From Arthrobacter gallicola (lineage in GTDB: Bacteria; Actinomycetota; Actinomycetes; Actinomycetales; Micrococcaceae), in the NCBI RefSeq assembly GCF_014836775.1, contig NZ_JACSQD010000001.1, positions 293,038-357,037 of the forward strand: DNA of 64,000 nt. The letters run 5' to 3'. The notes below the pieces were generated by a model, which ran no database searches, was not told the DNA's origin, and was given only the letters and a program-made list of their open reading frames with translations. This document shows positions 54,834 through 63,999 of this stretch, in pieces. A program made the position numbers and the translations under genes. The stretch's first letter is position 1. Each line of letters opens with the position of its first letter.

Positions 54834-55501
54834 GTTGGTCCCTCCTGTTGTGAAACCGGCTCGATGCCGGCGGCGACACCAAGGTAGGCGGCGAGGTGAC
54901 GGGAGAAATGGTCGAAGATTTCCAGACCGCGGTGGCAGCCGCTGCAGCAGAGGCGGGATCCGGGCTCCAGGACGGTGCGGGTGATGGTCCTGCAATGCGG
55001 GCAATAGACGCGGCGTGCGGGATCCGACCTGGACAGCAGCAGAATCTCGGCGGAGACCATGCCGTAGGCCAGGGCATCGGTCCGCGCGGCAAGAACATCG
55101 GTCTCCGGACCGGCCAGAACCAGCTGGGTTCCGACGACGGCGGCCCGCAGCTGGGCATGGAGCCATTGCGCCTCGGCGTGACCATACAGTGCAGGTGCAG
55201 GTGCAGGTGCGGGTGCAGGTGCAAGAGCAGGCGCATGAGCAGGAGCGCCAGAGCACGTGCCGGTGCTGGCGCCCGAGTCCGTGCCGGCGCCCGGACGGGC
55301 GCGGGTGCGCGCCGGCCGGAAGTTAGCCGTGATGGTGGCGGCCCGTGCGGAACCCAGGTGCTCCAGCATTCGGAAACGGTCGGCATCGGTGAAGGCCAGT
55401 GCGATCCGGTAACGCACGAACTGGTCCGGCGGGGCGGAGGCAGCAGGGCCGCCGGCGGCAGGGTGTGTCTGGCCAGCGGCCGGCAACGGAACAGGTTCCA
55501 T
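54830..55501 (-). CDS. DmmA-like zinc-finger subunit of the N-demethylase
   Basis: 223 residues. The C-terminal part has a CPHC...CCSGC zinc-ribbon pattern and the segment LFDHFSRHLAAYLG-like (IFDHFSRHLAAYLG), typical of the DmmA family. The N-terminal half carries Pro/Ala-rich linkers, and an APAPAPAPAPA repeat encoded by hexamer-type repeats (55196-55236). ATG 55501 follows AGGAGGAACAT. First gene of the operon. Confidence 0.8.
   Translation of the reverse strand: MEPVPLPAAGQTHPAAGGPAASAPPDQFVRYRIALAFTDADRFRMLEHLGSARAATITANFRPARTRARPGAGTDSGASTGTCSGAPAHAPALAPAPAPAPAPALYGHAEAQWLHAQLRAAVVGTQLVLAGPETDVLAARTDALAYGMVSAEILLLSRSDPARRVYCPHCRTITRTVLEPGSRLCCSGCHRGLEIFDHFSRHLAAYLGVAAGIEPVSQQEGPT
55196..55236 (-). 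repeat. Hexamer repeats (GGTGCA type) in the DmmA-like gene
   Basis: The plus strand reads GCAGGTGCAGGTGCGGGTGC with variations. In frame on the minus strand it gives alternating Ala-Pro. Frame-preserving and prone to slippage, so copy number may differ between strains. Confidence 0.7.
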
Positions 55502-55781
55502 ATGTTCCTCCTGGCAGGTCAGCGGGCGTGCACCGGGGATCGCTCTGCCGCTCAGCGTAAGCGCTGGTTGCGGTCCGCGTCAGCCAGTAGTTTGCGGGAA
55601 GCCAGAACCGGCGGTGCTGCCCAGGCAGAAGGCAGTCCCGCCCGGGGATGAGTTGGGCCGCTTCCACACGGTATGCCTGGTCGGGCCTGTTCTCCGCAGC
55701 GAACCGGCGCGTAGCGTCGATGGGGACAAACGCTCCCGCGGATCAAACGGAGCGTGTCCGGCGATCCGGGAGGTTCTTCCC

Positions 55782-57200
55782 ATGCCAGCACATAACTCCC
55801 TGCCCGGCGACGCCGCCCGGCCCAGACGCCATCGGAGTAAATCCCGCGCCGCCACGTTCCTGTCCCCACTCACCTGGCTGCTTCCGTTGTTTGTGCTTCT
55901 GCTGCTCGGCGGCACGGGTTCGGCCCTCTACATCGGGGGGCTTGGCAGTCCGTCCGGGCACCTGCAGCACGTGCCGATCGCCGTCGTTAACCGTGACCAG
56001 GGGAGCGACGCCGGTGGAACGGAACAGAACTTTGGACAGAACATCACGGACACCCTGACCGAGAATTTCGGCAAGACCGATGAAATCGACCTCCGGCCGC
56101 TGAACTGGGACGATGCCCAGCAGCAGCTGGGGTCCGGACAGGTTTATGCCGCTGTGGTGTTTAACGAGGACTTCTCCGCCGACGCCGCCGGGTTGGTGAC
56201 CTCCAGTCTCACGGCGTCGGAGGCCAGCAGGCCGGAGATCACGCTCTACACCAACCCGCTCGCCAGTCCGCTGGGTAGCCAGCTGGCGGGTGAAGCCGTG
56301 GAACCTGCTCTGCGGGAGGCCAGCAGCAGTTTGGGGGGACAGCTGGAGTCCTCCGCCCAGGCCGCCCAGGCCGAGGCGCAGCGGAGCCTGGACCGGCAGC
56401 TGGCCCAGGTGCCGCTGCCTGCAGCGGTGGAGAGCAGCCTGGCCCCGCAGATCGACGGAACGTCGGAGACAGTGCTGCGGGATCCGATCCAGATCACCGA
56501 AACGCCCTTCGAAAGCCCGGCCCAGGGGGAAGCGCTTGGCATGGGGGCGTTCTTCTACTCCGTGCTGCTGATGGTGGTGGGAATCAGCGGATCGGTGACG
56601 CTCCACTTCCTGATCGACTCACGGCTGGGCGTCAGCCCGGTCGAACTGGGGACCAGATTTGTCCTCGGCCCCCGGCTGCAGCCGGCGCGCTGGGTGACGT
56701 TCCTGCTCAAGTGGGGCCTGATGCTGGCTATCGCGGTGCCGACCGCGGGTTTGATCATGTGGATCGCCAACCTGGTGGGCATGCCCATTCCGCACGGCGG
56801 ATGGTTCTTCTTCAGCACGTGGCTGTCGCTGGCCACCATTTCAGCGGTCACGCTGGGACTGGTGACCCTTTTCGGCAGCGCCGGGCTGATCCTCTCCATG
56901 ATCTACGTGGTGTTTATGGGGCTTCCCGCTGCCACGGGTGTGGTCCCGCTGGAAATGCTGCCGGGCTTCTTCAGCTTCATCGCCAGGGGCGAACCGCTCT
57001 ATCAAATGACCATCGCCAACAAGGCGATCCTCTATTTCGACGCCGAGGCAGGCGCCGGACTGCAGGCCGGCCTGATTGGCATGGGCATTATCAGTCTGGT
57101 CTTCGTGGTGCTCGCGCTGGCCGCCGGCTTGCTGTACGACCGGCTGTTCGGCGTCCGGGCGGCCCTGCCGCAGCCGAAGCGGGCAGCTGCGCGGAGCTGA
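55782..57200 (+). CDS. YhgE/Pip-like (DUF3533/ABC-2 type) membrane protein
   Basis: 472 residues. One N-terminal membrane segment, an extracytoplasmic domain starting VPIAVVNRDQGSDAGG with a long helical part, then five membrane segments. It has the same plan as each half of the duplicated exporter (20674-22872), including the conserved end (LPGFFSFIARGEP...AILYF). ATG 55782 follows GGGAGG. The preceding 280 bases contain only a divergent promoter region. Confidence 0.83.
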   Translation: MPAHNSLPGDAARPRRHRSKSRAATFLSPLTWLLPLFVLLLLGGTGSALYIGGLGSPSGHLQHVPIAVVNRDQGSDAGGTEQNFGQNITDTLTENFGKTDEIDLRPLNWDDAQQQLGSGQVYAAVVFNEDFSADAAGLVTSSLTASEASRPEITLYTNPLASPLGSQLAGEAVEPALREASSSLGGQLESSAQAAQAEAQRSLDRQLAQVPLPAAVESSLAPQIDGTSETVLRDPIQITETPFESPAQGEALGMGAFFYSVLLMVVGISGSVTLHFLIDSRLGVSPVELGTRFVLGPRLQPARWVTFLLKWGLMLAIAVPTAGLIMWIANLVGMPIPHGGWFFFSTWLSLATISAVTLGLVTLFGSAGLILSMIYVVFMGLPAATGVVPLEMLPGFFSFIARGEPLYQMTIANKAILYFDAEAGAGLQAGLIGMGIISLVFVVLALAAGLLYDRLFGVRAALPQPKRAAARS

Positions 57201-57284
57201 CCTGGTTGGGCGGTAATCCCGGCCTGTTCCGGCCGTCATGGAACGGCCCGTTTTGGCGCAAGGGCCAGGTGGTGGGAAAATCCG

Positions 57285-58577
57285 ATGATGCGTCCCATGC
57301 AGAATTCCAGCCGTTTGCAGAACATCCGCTACGATCTCCGGGGCCCCGTGCAGCACGTGGCCAAGCAGATGGAGGCCGCCGGCCAGCGGATCCTGAAGAT
57401 GAATCTGGGTGATCCGGCGCCCTTCGGGCTGGAAGCGCCGGAATCGATCGTGGTGGATATGATCCACCACCTGCGCGGCGCCCAGGGTTACAGCGACTCG
57501 AAAGGCATCTTCTCGGCACGGACCGCTATTTCACAGTACTACCAGACCAGGGGTCTGATGCAGATCGGCGTCGAGGATATCTTCATCGGCAACGGGGTCA
57601 GCGAGCTGATTTCCATGACGCTGCAGGCGTTCCTGGAACCGGGCGACCAGGTGCTGATCCCCTCACCGGACTACCCGCTGTGGACAGCCTCCGTGATGCT
57701 GTCCGGCGGCGAAGCCGTGCACTACGCCTGCGACGAGGAGAACAACTGGTGGCCGGACATGGCCGATCTGGAAGCCAAGATTACCGACCGCACCCGGGCA
57801 ATCGTGATTATCAATCCGAACAATCCCACTGGCGCCGTGTACCCCCGACACATCCTGGAACAGTTCGCCGACCTGGCCCGCCGCTACGAACTGGTGCTCT
57901 TCTCCGATGAGATTTACGAAAAGATCCTCTATAAGGACGCGGTGCACATTCATACCGCGTCGGTGGCCGGGGACCTGCCCGTGCTGACTTTCTCCGGCCT
58001 GTCCAAGGCCTACCGGATGCCCGGCTACCGGGCCGGGTGGGTAGCCGTGACTGGCAAGCGCGCCGATACTGCCGCCTACCGCGAATCCCTGGAACTGCTG
58101 GCGTCGCTGCGGCTCTGCCCCAATGTTCCTGCACAGCATGCCATCCAGACCTCGCTGGGCGGCTACCAGAGCATCGGGGACCTGGTGAAGCCGGGCGGAC
58201 GCCTGGCGGAGCAGGGGGACTTGGCGTGCCGGCTGCTGAATGAAATCCCCGGCGTCAGCTGTGTGCCGGCCGCCGGCGCAATGTACCTGTTCCCGAAGCT
58301 GGACCGTGAGATGTACCCGTTCGACGACGACGAGAAGTTTGTCCTGGACCTGCTCGAGGAACAGAAGATCCTGGTCTCGCAGGGAACGGCCTTCCACTGG
58401 CCGACGCCTGATCACTTCCGCTTCGTGATCCTGCCGGCCGAGGATGACATCCGCGACGCCGTCAACCGGATCGCGGCGTTCCTGGCCAGCCACCGGCGCA
58501 CCCCCGGTGCGGTTGAAGTGCAGGAGGCCGGCGGCGGGATGCTCGAACCGGCCGGGGCGGACGTTTCAGGGGACTAG
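57285..58577 (+). CDS. Pyridoxal-phosphate aminotransferase (AlaA-like)
   Basis: Class I/II aminotransferase, 430 residues. PLP lysine K241 in SGLSKAYRMPGYRAGW; INPNNPTGAVYP near 176; IFIGNGVSELI near 100. Proteins of this type transaminate alanine with pyruvate or 2-oxoglutarate. A 25-residue polar tail is beyond the usual end. ATG 57285 or 57288; a GGTGGG lies upstream. Confidence 0.9.
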   Translation: MMRPMQNSSRLQNIRYDLRGPVQHVAKQMEAAGQRILKMNLGDPAPFGLEAPESIVVDMIHHLRGAQGYSDSKGIFSARTAISQYYQTRGLMQIGVEDIFIGNGVSELISMTLQAFLEPGDQVLIPSPDYPLWTASVMLSGGEAVHYACDEENNWWPDMADLEAKITDRTRAIVIINPNNPTGAVYPRHILEQFADLARRYELVLFSDEIYEKILYKDAVHIHTASVAGDLPVLTFSGLSKAYRMPGYRAGWVAVTGKRADTAAYRESLELLASLRLCPNVPAQHAIQTSLGGYQSIGDLVKPGGRLAEQGDLACRLLNEIPGVSCVPAAGAMYLFPKLDREMYPFDDDEKFVLDLLEEQKILVSQGTAFHWPTPDHFRFVILPAEDDIRDAVNRIAAFLASHRRTPGAVEVQEAGGGMLEPAGADVSGD

Positions 58578-58621
58578 CGCTCCGGAGACCCGCGAACCTC
58601 CGGCCTGCAGCCACGGCGGGA

Positions 58622-59440
58622 TCAGTACCTCAGTCCGCTCAGCACCGTGGCGTCCGCCTCCTCCTCCTGCAGTACCTCGGGCCGGAGCCCTGCGGCGGTA
58701 AAAACAGCCGCCAGCGCGGGCACCTGGCCGGTGCTGCACTCCACAAACAGGCGGCCCCCGGGCCGGAGCCAGGCCGGCGCCTCAGCGGCGATTCGGAACA
58801 GTACCGTGAGGCCCTGCTCACCGCCGTCGAGCGCCTCTGCTGGTTCGTGCAGCCGGGCTTCCTGCGGCAGAAAGTCCAGGCGCTCCGTGGGCACGTAGGG
58901 CGCGTTTGCCACCACCAGGTCGGCGCTTCCGCGAAGCGTGTGCGGCAGGGCCTCGAAGAGGTCGCCCTGGTAAACAGCGGCACGGGCTCCGAGATTCAAC
59001 CGGGCGTAGCCGGCTGCATCCGCTGACAGGTCAGCTGCGTGCAGCTGGGCGGACGGGACGGCTGCCGCAACTGCAGCACTGATCGCGCCTGACCCGCAGC
59101 ACAGCTCCACCACCAGAGCCGCAGTGCCTCCGGCGCCCTCTGCGTGCTTTCGCAAGGCATCGACGACGGCGGCAGCCAGGAACTCGGTCCGCCGTCTGGG
59201 GATGAAAACGCCCGGACCGACACGGATCCGCAGCGCACCGAACTGTGCCCAGCCCAGGAGGTACTCGAGGGGTTCACCAGCCGCCCGCCGGGAGAGCAGT
59301 GAGTCCAGTTCATGATTCGTACCGGCAGCAGCAAGCAGCAGCTGTGCCTCCTCTTCGGCGAAAACGCAGCCGGCACTCCGGAGCCGTGACACGGACTGCG
59401 ACAGTGCTGTATCACGATCAAGTCGATCAAACTTCCGCAT
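58622..59440 (-). CDS. PrmC-related protein methyltransferase (TIGR03704-like)
   Basis: 272 residues. SAM-binding VVELCCGSGAISAAVA near 115 and VVANAPYVP, where PrmC/HemK has NPPY. The substitution is typical of a PrmC-like subfamily in actinobacteria; the substrate is unknown and may not be a release factor. ATG 59440 is chosen over longer upstream frames; GAGGAC is about 11 bases before it. Divergent from the HTH-TOBE gene, 51 bases apart. Confidence 0.85.
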   Translation of the reverse strand: MRKFDRLDRDTALSQSVSRLRSAGCVFAEEEAQLLLAAAGTNHELDSLLSRRAAGEPLEYLLGWAQFGALRIRVGPGVFIPRRRTEFLAAAVVDALRKHAEGAGGTAALVVELCCGSGAISAAVAAAVPSAQLHAADLSADAAGYARLNLGARAAVYQGDLFEALPHTLRGSADLVVANAPYVPTERLDFLPQEARLHEPAEALDGGEQGLTVLFRIAAEAPAWLRPGGRLFVECSTGQVPALAAVFTAAGLRPEVLQEEEADATVLSGLRY

Positions 59441-59491
59441 ATATTTCAGAGTCCTCTGGAAATAGGCGCATCTGCGGCATAGTGTCGGTGT

Positions 59492-59902
59492 ATGCCTAGC
59501 TTGAGAGTCGCCGAAGCAGCACGGTTCCTGGGAGTCAGTGATGACACCGTCCGGCGCTGGATAGAGCACGGTACCCTGACCGGCCGCCGTGATGCCAGTG
59601 GACGGCAGGTTATTGACTCTCTGGAACTGGCCCACCTGGCCCGGGAGCAGGCACATCTGCCGGACGATCCCACGGAGATTGCCAGTTCTGCACGGAACCG
59701 CTTCGTGGGCCTGGTGACAGACATTGTGATGGACAAGGTGATGGCCCAGGTTGAACTGCAGTGCGGGCCGTTCCGGGTTGTTTCGCTGATGAGTTCGGAG
59801 GCCGTCCGCGAGCTCGGACTGGAACCCGGGTCCACGGCCACTGCCGTGGTGAAAGCCACCAACGTGATTGTCGAAATGCCCCCGGTTAAGAAACAGGCGT
59901 AA
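59492..59902 (+). CDS. HTH-TOBE molybdate-responsive protein
   Basis: 136 residues. MerR-like helix-turn-helix (residues 3-50, RVAEAARFLGVSDDTVRRWIE) and a C-terminal TOBE/MOP molybdate-binding domain (residues 69-131). Its position ahead of modABC suggests it senses molybdate and controls the operon or acts as a molybdate store. The stop overlaps the modA ATG by one base (TAATG). Confidence 0.9.
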   Translation: MPSLRVAEAARFLGVSDDTVRRWIEHGTLTGRRDASGRQVIDSLELAHLAREQAHLPDDPTEIASSARNRFVGLVTDIVMDKVMAQVELQCGPFRVVSLMSSEAVRELGLEPGSTATAVVKATNVIVEMPPVKKQA

Positions 59903-60693
59903 TGCTCCACGGGAACAGCCTGCACACGTCTCTCCGCACGATTGCCCTGTCGGTGGGCGCCGTAGTGCTGCTGGCCGGGTGTGCCGGCAACCCGCCGTCG
60001 TCCTCTGGCCCGGAACCCGCGGGGGAGATGATGGTCTTCGCGGCCGCGTCGCTGTCCGGTCCCTTTACGGACCTAGCCGAAGAGTTCGAAGCCGACCACC
60101 CCGGCACCACCGTGCGGCTGAATTTTGCCGGTTCAGCGGACTTGGCGACCCAGATTCAGTCGGGGGCCCCGGCGGATGTCTTCGCGTCAGCGGACGGGAC
60201 CAACATGGACAAAGTGGCCGGAAGCGGACTGGCTGCCGGCGATCCCGTACCCTTCGCCGTCAACACCCTCACGATCGCCGTACCGCCGGGCAATCCTGCG
60301 GGCATCACCGGGTTTAATGACTTAGGTGAACCGGGCCGGCAGGTGGTGATGTGCGCGGAACAGGTTCCCTGCGGCGCTGCGGCTGCACGGATTGAGGCGG
60401 CCACAGGCACGGAAATCACTCCGGTCAGCGAGGAAACCTCGGTCACCGGAGTTTTAGGCAAGGTTGCCTCCGGGGAGGCGGACGCGGGGCTGGTCTACGT
60501 CACCGATGTGCTGGCCTCCGCCGGGAGTGTGGAAGAGGTGGCTTTTCCGGAAGCCGCCCAGGCGGTGAACACCTATCCGATTGTCCGCTTGACCAACGCC
60601 CGGCAGCCGGAGCTGGCAGATGATTTCATCAGCTTCGTCCACAGCGGCCCTGGTCAGGACATCCTGCGGAAGGCCGGCTTCGGTGCGCCCTAG
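59902..60693 (+). CDS. modA: Molybdate ABC transporter, substrate-binding lipoprotein
   Basis: 263 residues. Lipoprotein signal with lipobox LAGC, C27. Mature domain: FAAASLSGPFTDLA near 46 and NFAGSADLATQI near 74 are ModA ligand-site segments; GLVYVTDV near 200. Binds molybdate or tungstate outside the membrane. Directly coupled to the HTH-TOBE gene. Confidence 0.94.
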   Translation: MLHGNSLHTSLRTIALSVGAVVLLAGCAGNPPSSSGPEPAGEMMVFAAASLSGPFTDLAEEFEADHPGTTVRLNFAGSADLATQIQSGAPADVFASADGTNMDKVAGSGLAAGDPVPFAVNTLTIAVPPGNPAGITGFNDLGEPGRQVVMCAEQVPCGAAAARIEAATGTEITPVSEETSVTGVLGKVASGEADAGLVYVTDVLASAGSVEEVAFPEAAQAVNTYPIVRLTNARQPELADDFISFVHSGPGQDILRKAGFGAP

Positions 60694-60765
60694 GAAGCCC
60701 CTGCCTCGGCTCGCCCGTTGTTCCCGGGTAGCCACGGTGGGCAACGGATCCACTGGAGGACCCCG

Positions 60766-61557
60766 ATGATCCAGCTGCCGCGCTGGGTGCTGGCCGCCGC
60801 CGGGTTGGGAACGGTGTTCCTGCTGCTGCCGCTGGCGGCCATCACCGCCGAGGTGAATTGGGGACAGTTCATCCCCCTGATCACCTCCGAGTCCTCACTG
60901 GCAGCGCTGTCGCTTAGCCTCCGCACAGCGACGGTCAGCACCCTGCTGTGCGTGCTGCTTGGTGTGCCGCTGGCGCTGGTGCTGGCGCGGCTGCGGTTTC
61001 CCGGCAAACGGCTGGTTCGGGCACTGGTCCTGCTGCCGCTGGTGCTGCCGCCCGTGGTCGGCGGGATTGCGCTGCTTTATACCTTCGGGCGGCAGGGGCT
61101 GCTGGGCGGGGTGCTGGATGTCCTGGGAATCCAGATAGCGTTCTCCACCACCGCCGTCGTCCTGGCGCAGACCTTCGTTGCACTGCCGTTTCTGGTGCTC
61201 AGTGTCGAAGGCGCGCTCCGGACGGCGGGCACCCGGTATGAGGCCGTGGCGGCAACCCTGGGCGCCGGCCCCGGAACCGTCCTGCGGCGGGTGACCGTTC
61301 CGCTGGTGCTTCCGGGGCTGGCCTCCGGCGCTGTCCTTTCCTTCGCCCGGTGCCTGGGCGAGTTCGGAGCCACGCTGGCCTTCGCCGGGAGTCTCGAGGG
61401 CGTCACCCGAACGCTTCCGCTGGAGATCTACCTGCAGCGCGAGACCGACGCCGATGCAGCCGTGGCCCTTTCACTGGTTCTGGTGGCAGTCGCTGTGGTG
61501 GTGGTGGGACTGTCCTACCGCAGCACTTCCGCCGGGACGCCAGCGGTGCGTCAATGA
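60766..61557 (+). CDS. modB: Molybdate ABC transporter permease
   Basis: 263 residues, about five or six membrane segments; the EAA loop reads [24 protein letters not shown] 60766 follows GGAGGA. It overlaps modC by 4 bases (ATGA). Confidence 0.94.
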   Translation: MIQLPRWVLAAAGLGTVFLLLPLAAITAEVNWGQFIPLITSESSLAALSLSLRTATVSTLLCVLLGVPLALVLARLRFPGKRLVRALVLLPLVLPPVVGGIALLYTFGRQGLLGGVLDVLGIQIAFSTTAVVLAQTFVALPFLVLSVEGALRTAGTRYEAVAATLGAGPGTVLRRVTVPLVLPGLASGAVLSFARCLGEFGATLAFAGSLEGVTRTLPLEIYLQRETDADAAVALSLVLVAVAVVVVGLSYRSTSAGTPAVRQ

Positions 61558-62636
61558 GACTGGATTTGCAAGCGGTGCTCCCCGAGCGCGGTATCGACGT
61601 CTCCCTGGAAATAGCGGCCGGTGAGACCGTGGCACTGCTGGGGCCAAACGGCGCCGGGAAGTCCACAGTGGTCTCCCTGATCGCCGGACTGCTGCAGCCT
61701 GCAGCCGGGCGGGCGAAGCTCGGTAGCAATGTGCTGTTCGACGTCGACAGGCGGGTGTGGCTGCCGCCCCACCGCCGGGGCACTGCGCTGCTTGCCCAGG
61801 AGGCACTGCTCTTCCCGCACCTGAGCGCCGAGGAGAACGTGGCTTTCGGTCCCCGAAGTGCCGGGACTCCGCGGCGGGCGGCCCGGACGGCAGCCCGCTA
61901 CTGGCTGGACCAGGCCGATGCAGGCGGATTCGCTGCCCGCAAACCGGCCGAGCTGTCCGGTGGGCAGGCCCAGCGTGTGGCCCTGGCGCGGGCGCTGGCC
62001 GCGGAACCGTCCCTGCTGCTGCTGGATGAGCCCATGGCGGCGCTGGACGTTCACGCAGCACCTTTACTGCGCCGGTTACTTAGCCGTGTCCTGGTTGGCC
62101 GAAGTGCCCTGATTGTCACCCACGATGTCCTCGACGCTTTGATGCTGGCAGACAGAGTGCTGGTGATGGAGGGCGGGCAGATCGTCGAGGGTGGTCCGCC
62201 GGCGCAGGTTCTGCGCCGGCCCCGCAGCCGGTTCACGGCGAGCCTGGCCGGCTTGAACCTGGTGGAGGGCATTCGCCGCGGGGACTGCTTCAGCGCGCCC
62301 GGTTTCGAGATTGAATGCCCACCCGAAGCGTCCCGTGACCAGTTCCGGGACGGGAGCCAGTGGCTCGCAGCCTTTCCGCCGTCGTCGGTTTTGGTCAGCG
62401 TGGTGAACCCATCGGGTTCAGCCGGGCCCACCCGCCCCACCGGGCAGGCCGGAGGCCGAAACGTTCTCAAGGTCACCGTCACGGACCTTGAGCCGAGGGG
62501 TGACCGGATCCGGGTCGGTGCGGGGGAGCTCGCCGCAGACATCAGTCCGGCTGAAGCCGCGGATCTGGCCCTGCGCCCGGGTCAGGAAGTCCTTTTCACC
62601 GTGGACGCGCTGGCCTTGTCGCTGTACCCCGCATAA
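61554..62636 (+). CDS. modC: Molybdate ABC transporter ATP-binding protein
   Basis: 360 residues. Walker [10 protein letters not shown] near 31; signature LSGGQAQR; Walker [14 protein letters not shown]-loop VTHDVLDAL. The C-terminal part (from about residue 290) is a TOBE-like molybdate-binding domain. Overlaps modB. Confidence 0.94.
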   Translation: MRLDLQAVLPERGIDVSLEIAAGETVALLGPNGAGKSTVVSLIAGLLQPAAGRAKLGSNVLFDVDRRVWLPPHRRGTALLAQEALLFPHLSAEENVAFGPRSAGTPRRAARTAARYWLDQADAGGFAARKPAELSGGQAQRVALARALAAEPSLLLLDEPMAALDVHAAPLLRRLLSRVLVGRSALIVTHDVLDALMLADRVLVMEGGQIVEGGPPAQVLRRPRSRFTASLAGLNLVEGIRRGDCFSAPGFEIECPPEASRDQFRDGSQWLAAFPPSSVLVSVVNPSGSAGPTRPTGQAGGRNVLKVTVTDLEPRGDRIRVGAGELAADISPAEAADLALRPGQEVLFTVDALALSLYPA

Positions 62637-62665
62637 GGCGGGATGCAGCTTTAAGGAACCTTCCG

Positions 62666-63544
62666 TCAGCCCTCCCGCCAGTGTCCGGGGCGGCGAAGCA
62701 CGGGAGGCAGGAGTGTTTCGCTGTTCCCGGTGGCTGCGGTAACCTGCGCCTGGGTGAGGTACAGGGCCCGGGAAAGATCGGCACCTTCCAGGCGGGAACC
62801 GCGCAGATCAGCGCCGAGCAGGTCTGTGCCGGCAAGGTCGGCCCCGCGGAGGTCCGCCCCGATCAGGTAGGTTCCGCGAAGGTCTGCCCCGCACAGGAAA
62901 ACCCTGCGCAGATCCCGGCCCATCAGGTCCGCGGAGGGCTGCAGGTCAGCTCCCGCATCCTGCTGTCCCTCGGCAAAGTAACCAGCCCGCACTTCGGCGC
63001 TGACTTCCAGCAGGAGAGCCCGGACCCGTGCATGCAGTGCGGAAAGGTCCAGGGCGAGCAGCGCGTGCGGACCTTGCTGCAGCTCGCTTCCGATCAATGT
63101 GCGGAGTTCCTCAGCCGATCCAGTGGTTTCCGGGTCGAAGGCCCGGTCCGCAGCCTCCGCCAGGTACCAGAGCATCTCGTGCAGCTGCCGGACTACCGCG
63201 AAGGTGCTGAACATCTCCCGGGCAGCTTCAGGATGGGTCCGCCAGTCTTCCCCGGCGTAGTAGCCCTGGGACACGGTTTGGCCGGCTCCGTGGCAGTCAA
63301 ACACAGTGCAGCCGGAGAAACCCCGCGGACGCAGGGAGGCATGGATGGTGCAGGTGAAGTCCTCGGCCAGATTGCTGCAGGGGGTTCCGGGGGCTTTGTC
63401 GACGGCGAAGTCAGCGGACCGCGCGAAGCCGAAGGCCGTGCAGCACAGGGCGTAGCAGCTGGAGCAGTCCGGGCGCAGCTCCTCCCGTTCACGCAGAGGG
63501 GTGAGGGAAAGGAATCGTCCTGGTGCAGGTTGTGGGACAGGCAT
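62666..63544 (-). CDS. Cys-rich pentapeptide-repeat protein
   Basis: 292 residues. The N-terminal half has a Cys cluster (CSSCYALCC near 27, then CSNL, CTIHASL, GFSGCTVFDCHG) that could bind metal or an Fe-S cluster. The C-terminal part holds about ten pentapeptide repeats (LCGADLRGTYLIGADLRGAD) forming a beta-helix. ATG 63544 follows GGAAGAAC. Function unknown; family members recur in actinobacteria. Convergent with modC. Confidence 0.85.
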   Translation of the reverse strand: MPVPQPAPGRFLSLTPLREREELRPDCSSCYALCCTAFGFARSADFAVDKAPGTPCSNLAEDFTCTIHASLRPRGFSGCTVFDCHGAGQTVSQGYYAGEDWRTHPEAAREMFSTFAVVRQLHEMLWYLAEAADRAFDPETTGSAEELRTLIGSELQQGPHALLALDLSALHARVRALLLEVSAEVRAGYFAEGQQDAGADLQPSADLMGRDLRRVFLCGADLRGTYLIGADLRGADLAGTDLLGADLRGSRLEGADLSRALYLTQAQVTAATGNSETLLPPVLRRPGHWREG

Positions 63545-63584
63545 GGTTGTTCTTCCGTGAAGTATCTGGTGGTGGGCCTGAGCA

Positions 63585-63609
63585 TCCGGGACCCCTGACG
63601 GGTCCCGGA
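63585..63609. terminator. Perfect 10-bp hairpin between minus-strand genes
   Basis: TCCGGGACCC (63585-63594) and GGGTCCCGGA (63600-63609) with a five-base loop. Lies 41 bases upstream of the pentapeptide-repeat gene, downstream of the partial gene ending at 63823. Terminator of that gene or a leader hairpin; no clear T-run. The 280-base gap 63545-63822 holds nothing else that I can see. Confidence 0.55.
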
Positions 63610-63822
63610 ACCGGGGTACACGAAATCACTACTCGCCATGGAGCAGTTTCACGGTTCCGCGTCACAGCGGAAGCACGGCGCAGAGAGATCTGTGTCACGA
63701 ATAAGAAATAGTTTGCACTGCTTGCAGGATACATGTCGGATCCGGTCCGGACACCAGCAGGAGCATGACGCCGGTGGCGGCTGCGGGCGCCACCATCCGG
63801 GTCGGCAGCACGCGCTTGGCAG

Positions 63823-63999
63823 CTATTCCGGCAGAAGCTGGGCAGCTGCGGCATCCCGGTGCTCGGGCAGTCCCGTAGTTAGCGCATAGAGCGCATGGTT
63901 CAGTGGACCGGCCGCGATGAGTGCGCTACAGCGCTCAACCAGGAATGGGTCGTTGGTGCCGGTGGTGGCCGGGTTCCCGGCCCCCACTTCCTCAGTGGA
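63823..63999 (-). CDS. Partial gene, C-terminal 58 residues
   Basis: An open frame from the window edge to a TAG at 63823-63825. It reads NDPFLVERCSALIAAGPLNH and ends DAAAAQLLPE, with a helical Ala/Leu-rich composition. Start and most of the protein lie beyond the right edge, so I cannot identify it. Confidence 0.6.
   Translation of the reverse strand, partial: STEEVGAGNPATTGTNDPFLVERCSALIAAGPLNHALYALTTGLPEHRDAAAAQLLPE

Noticed and set aside
53856..55256. 466-codon version of the reductase
   Set aside because: The first 140 codons are out-of-frame antisense-like sequence within the DmmA-like gene; the AGGAGG-preceded GTG at 54833 gives a normal-length protein.
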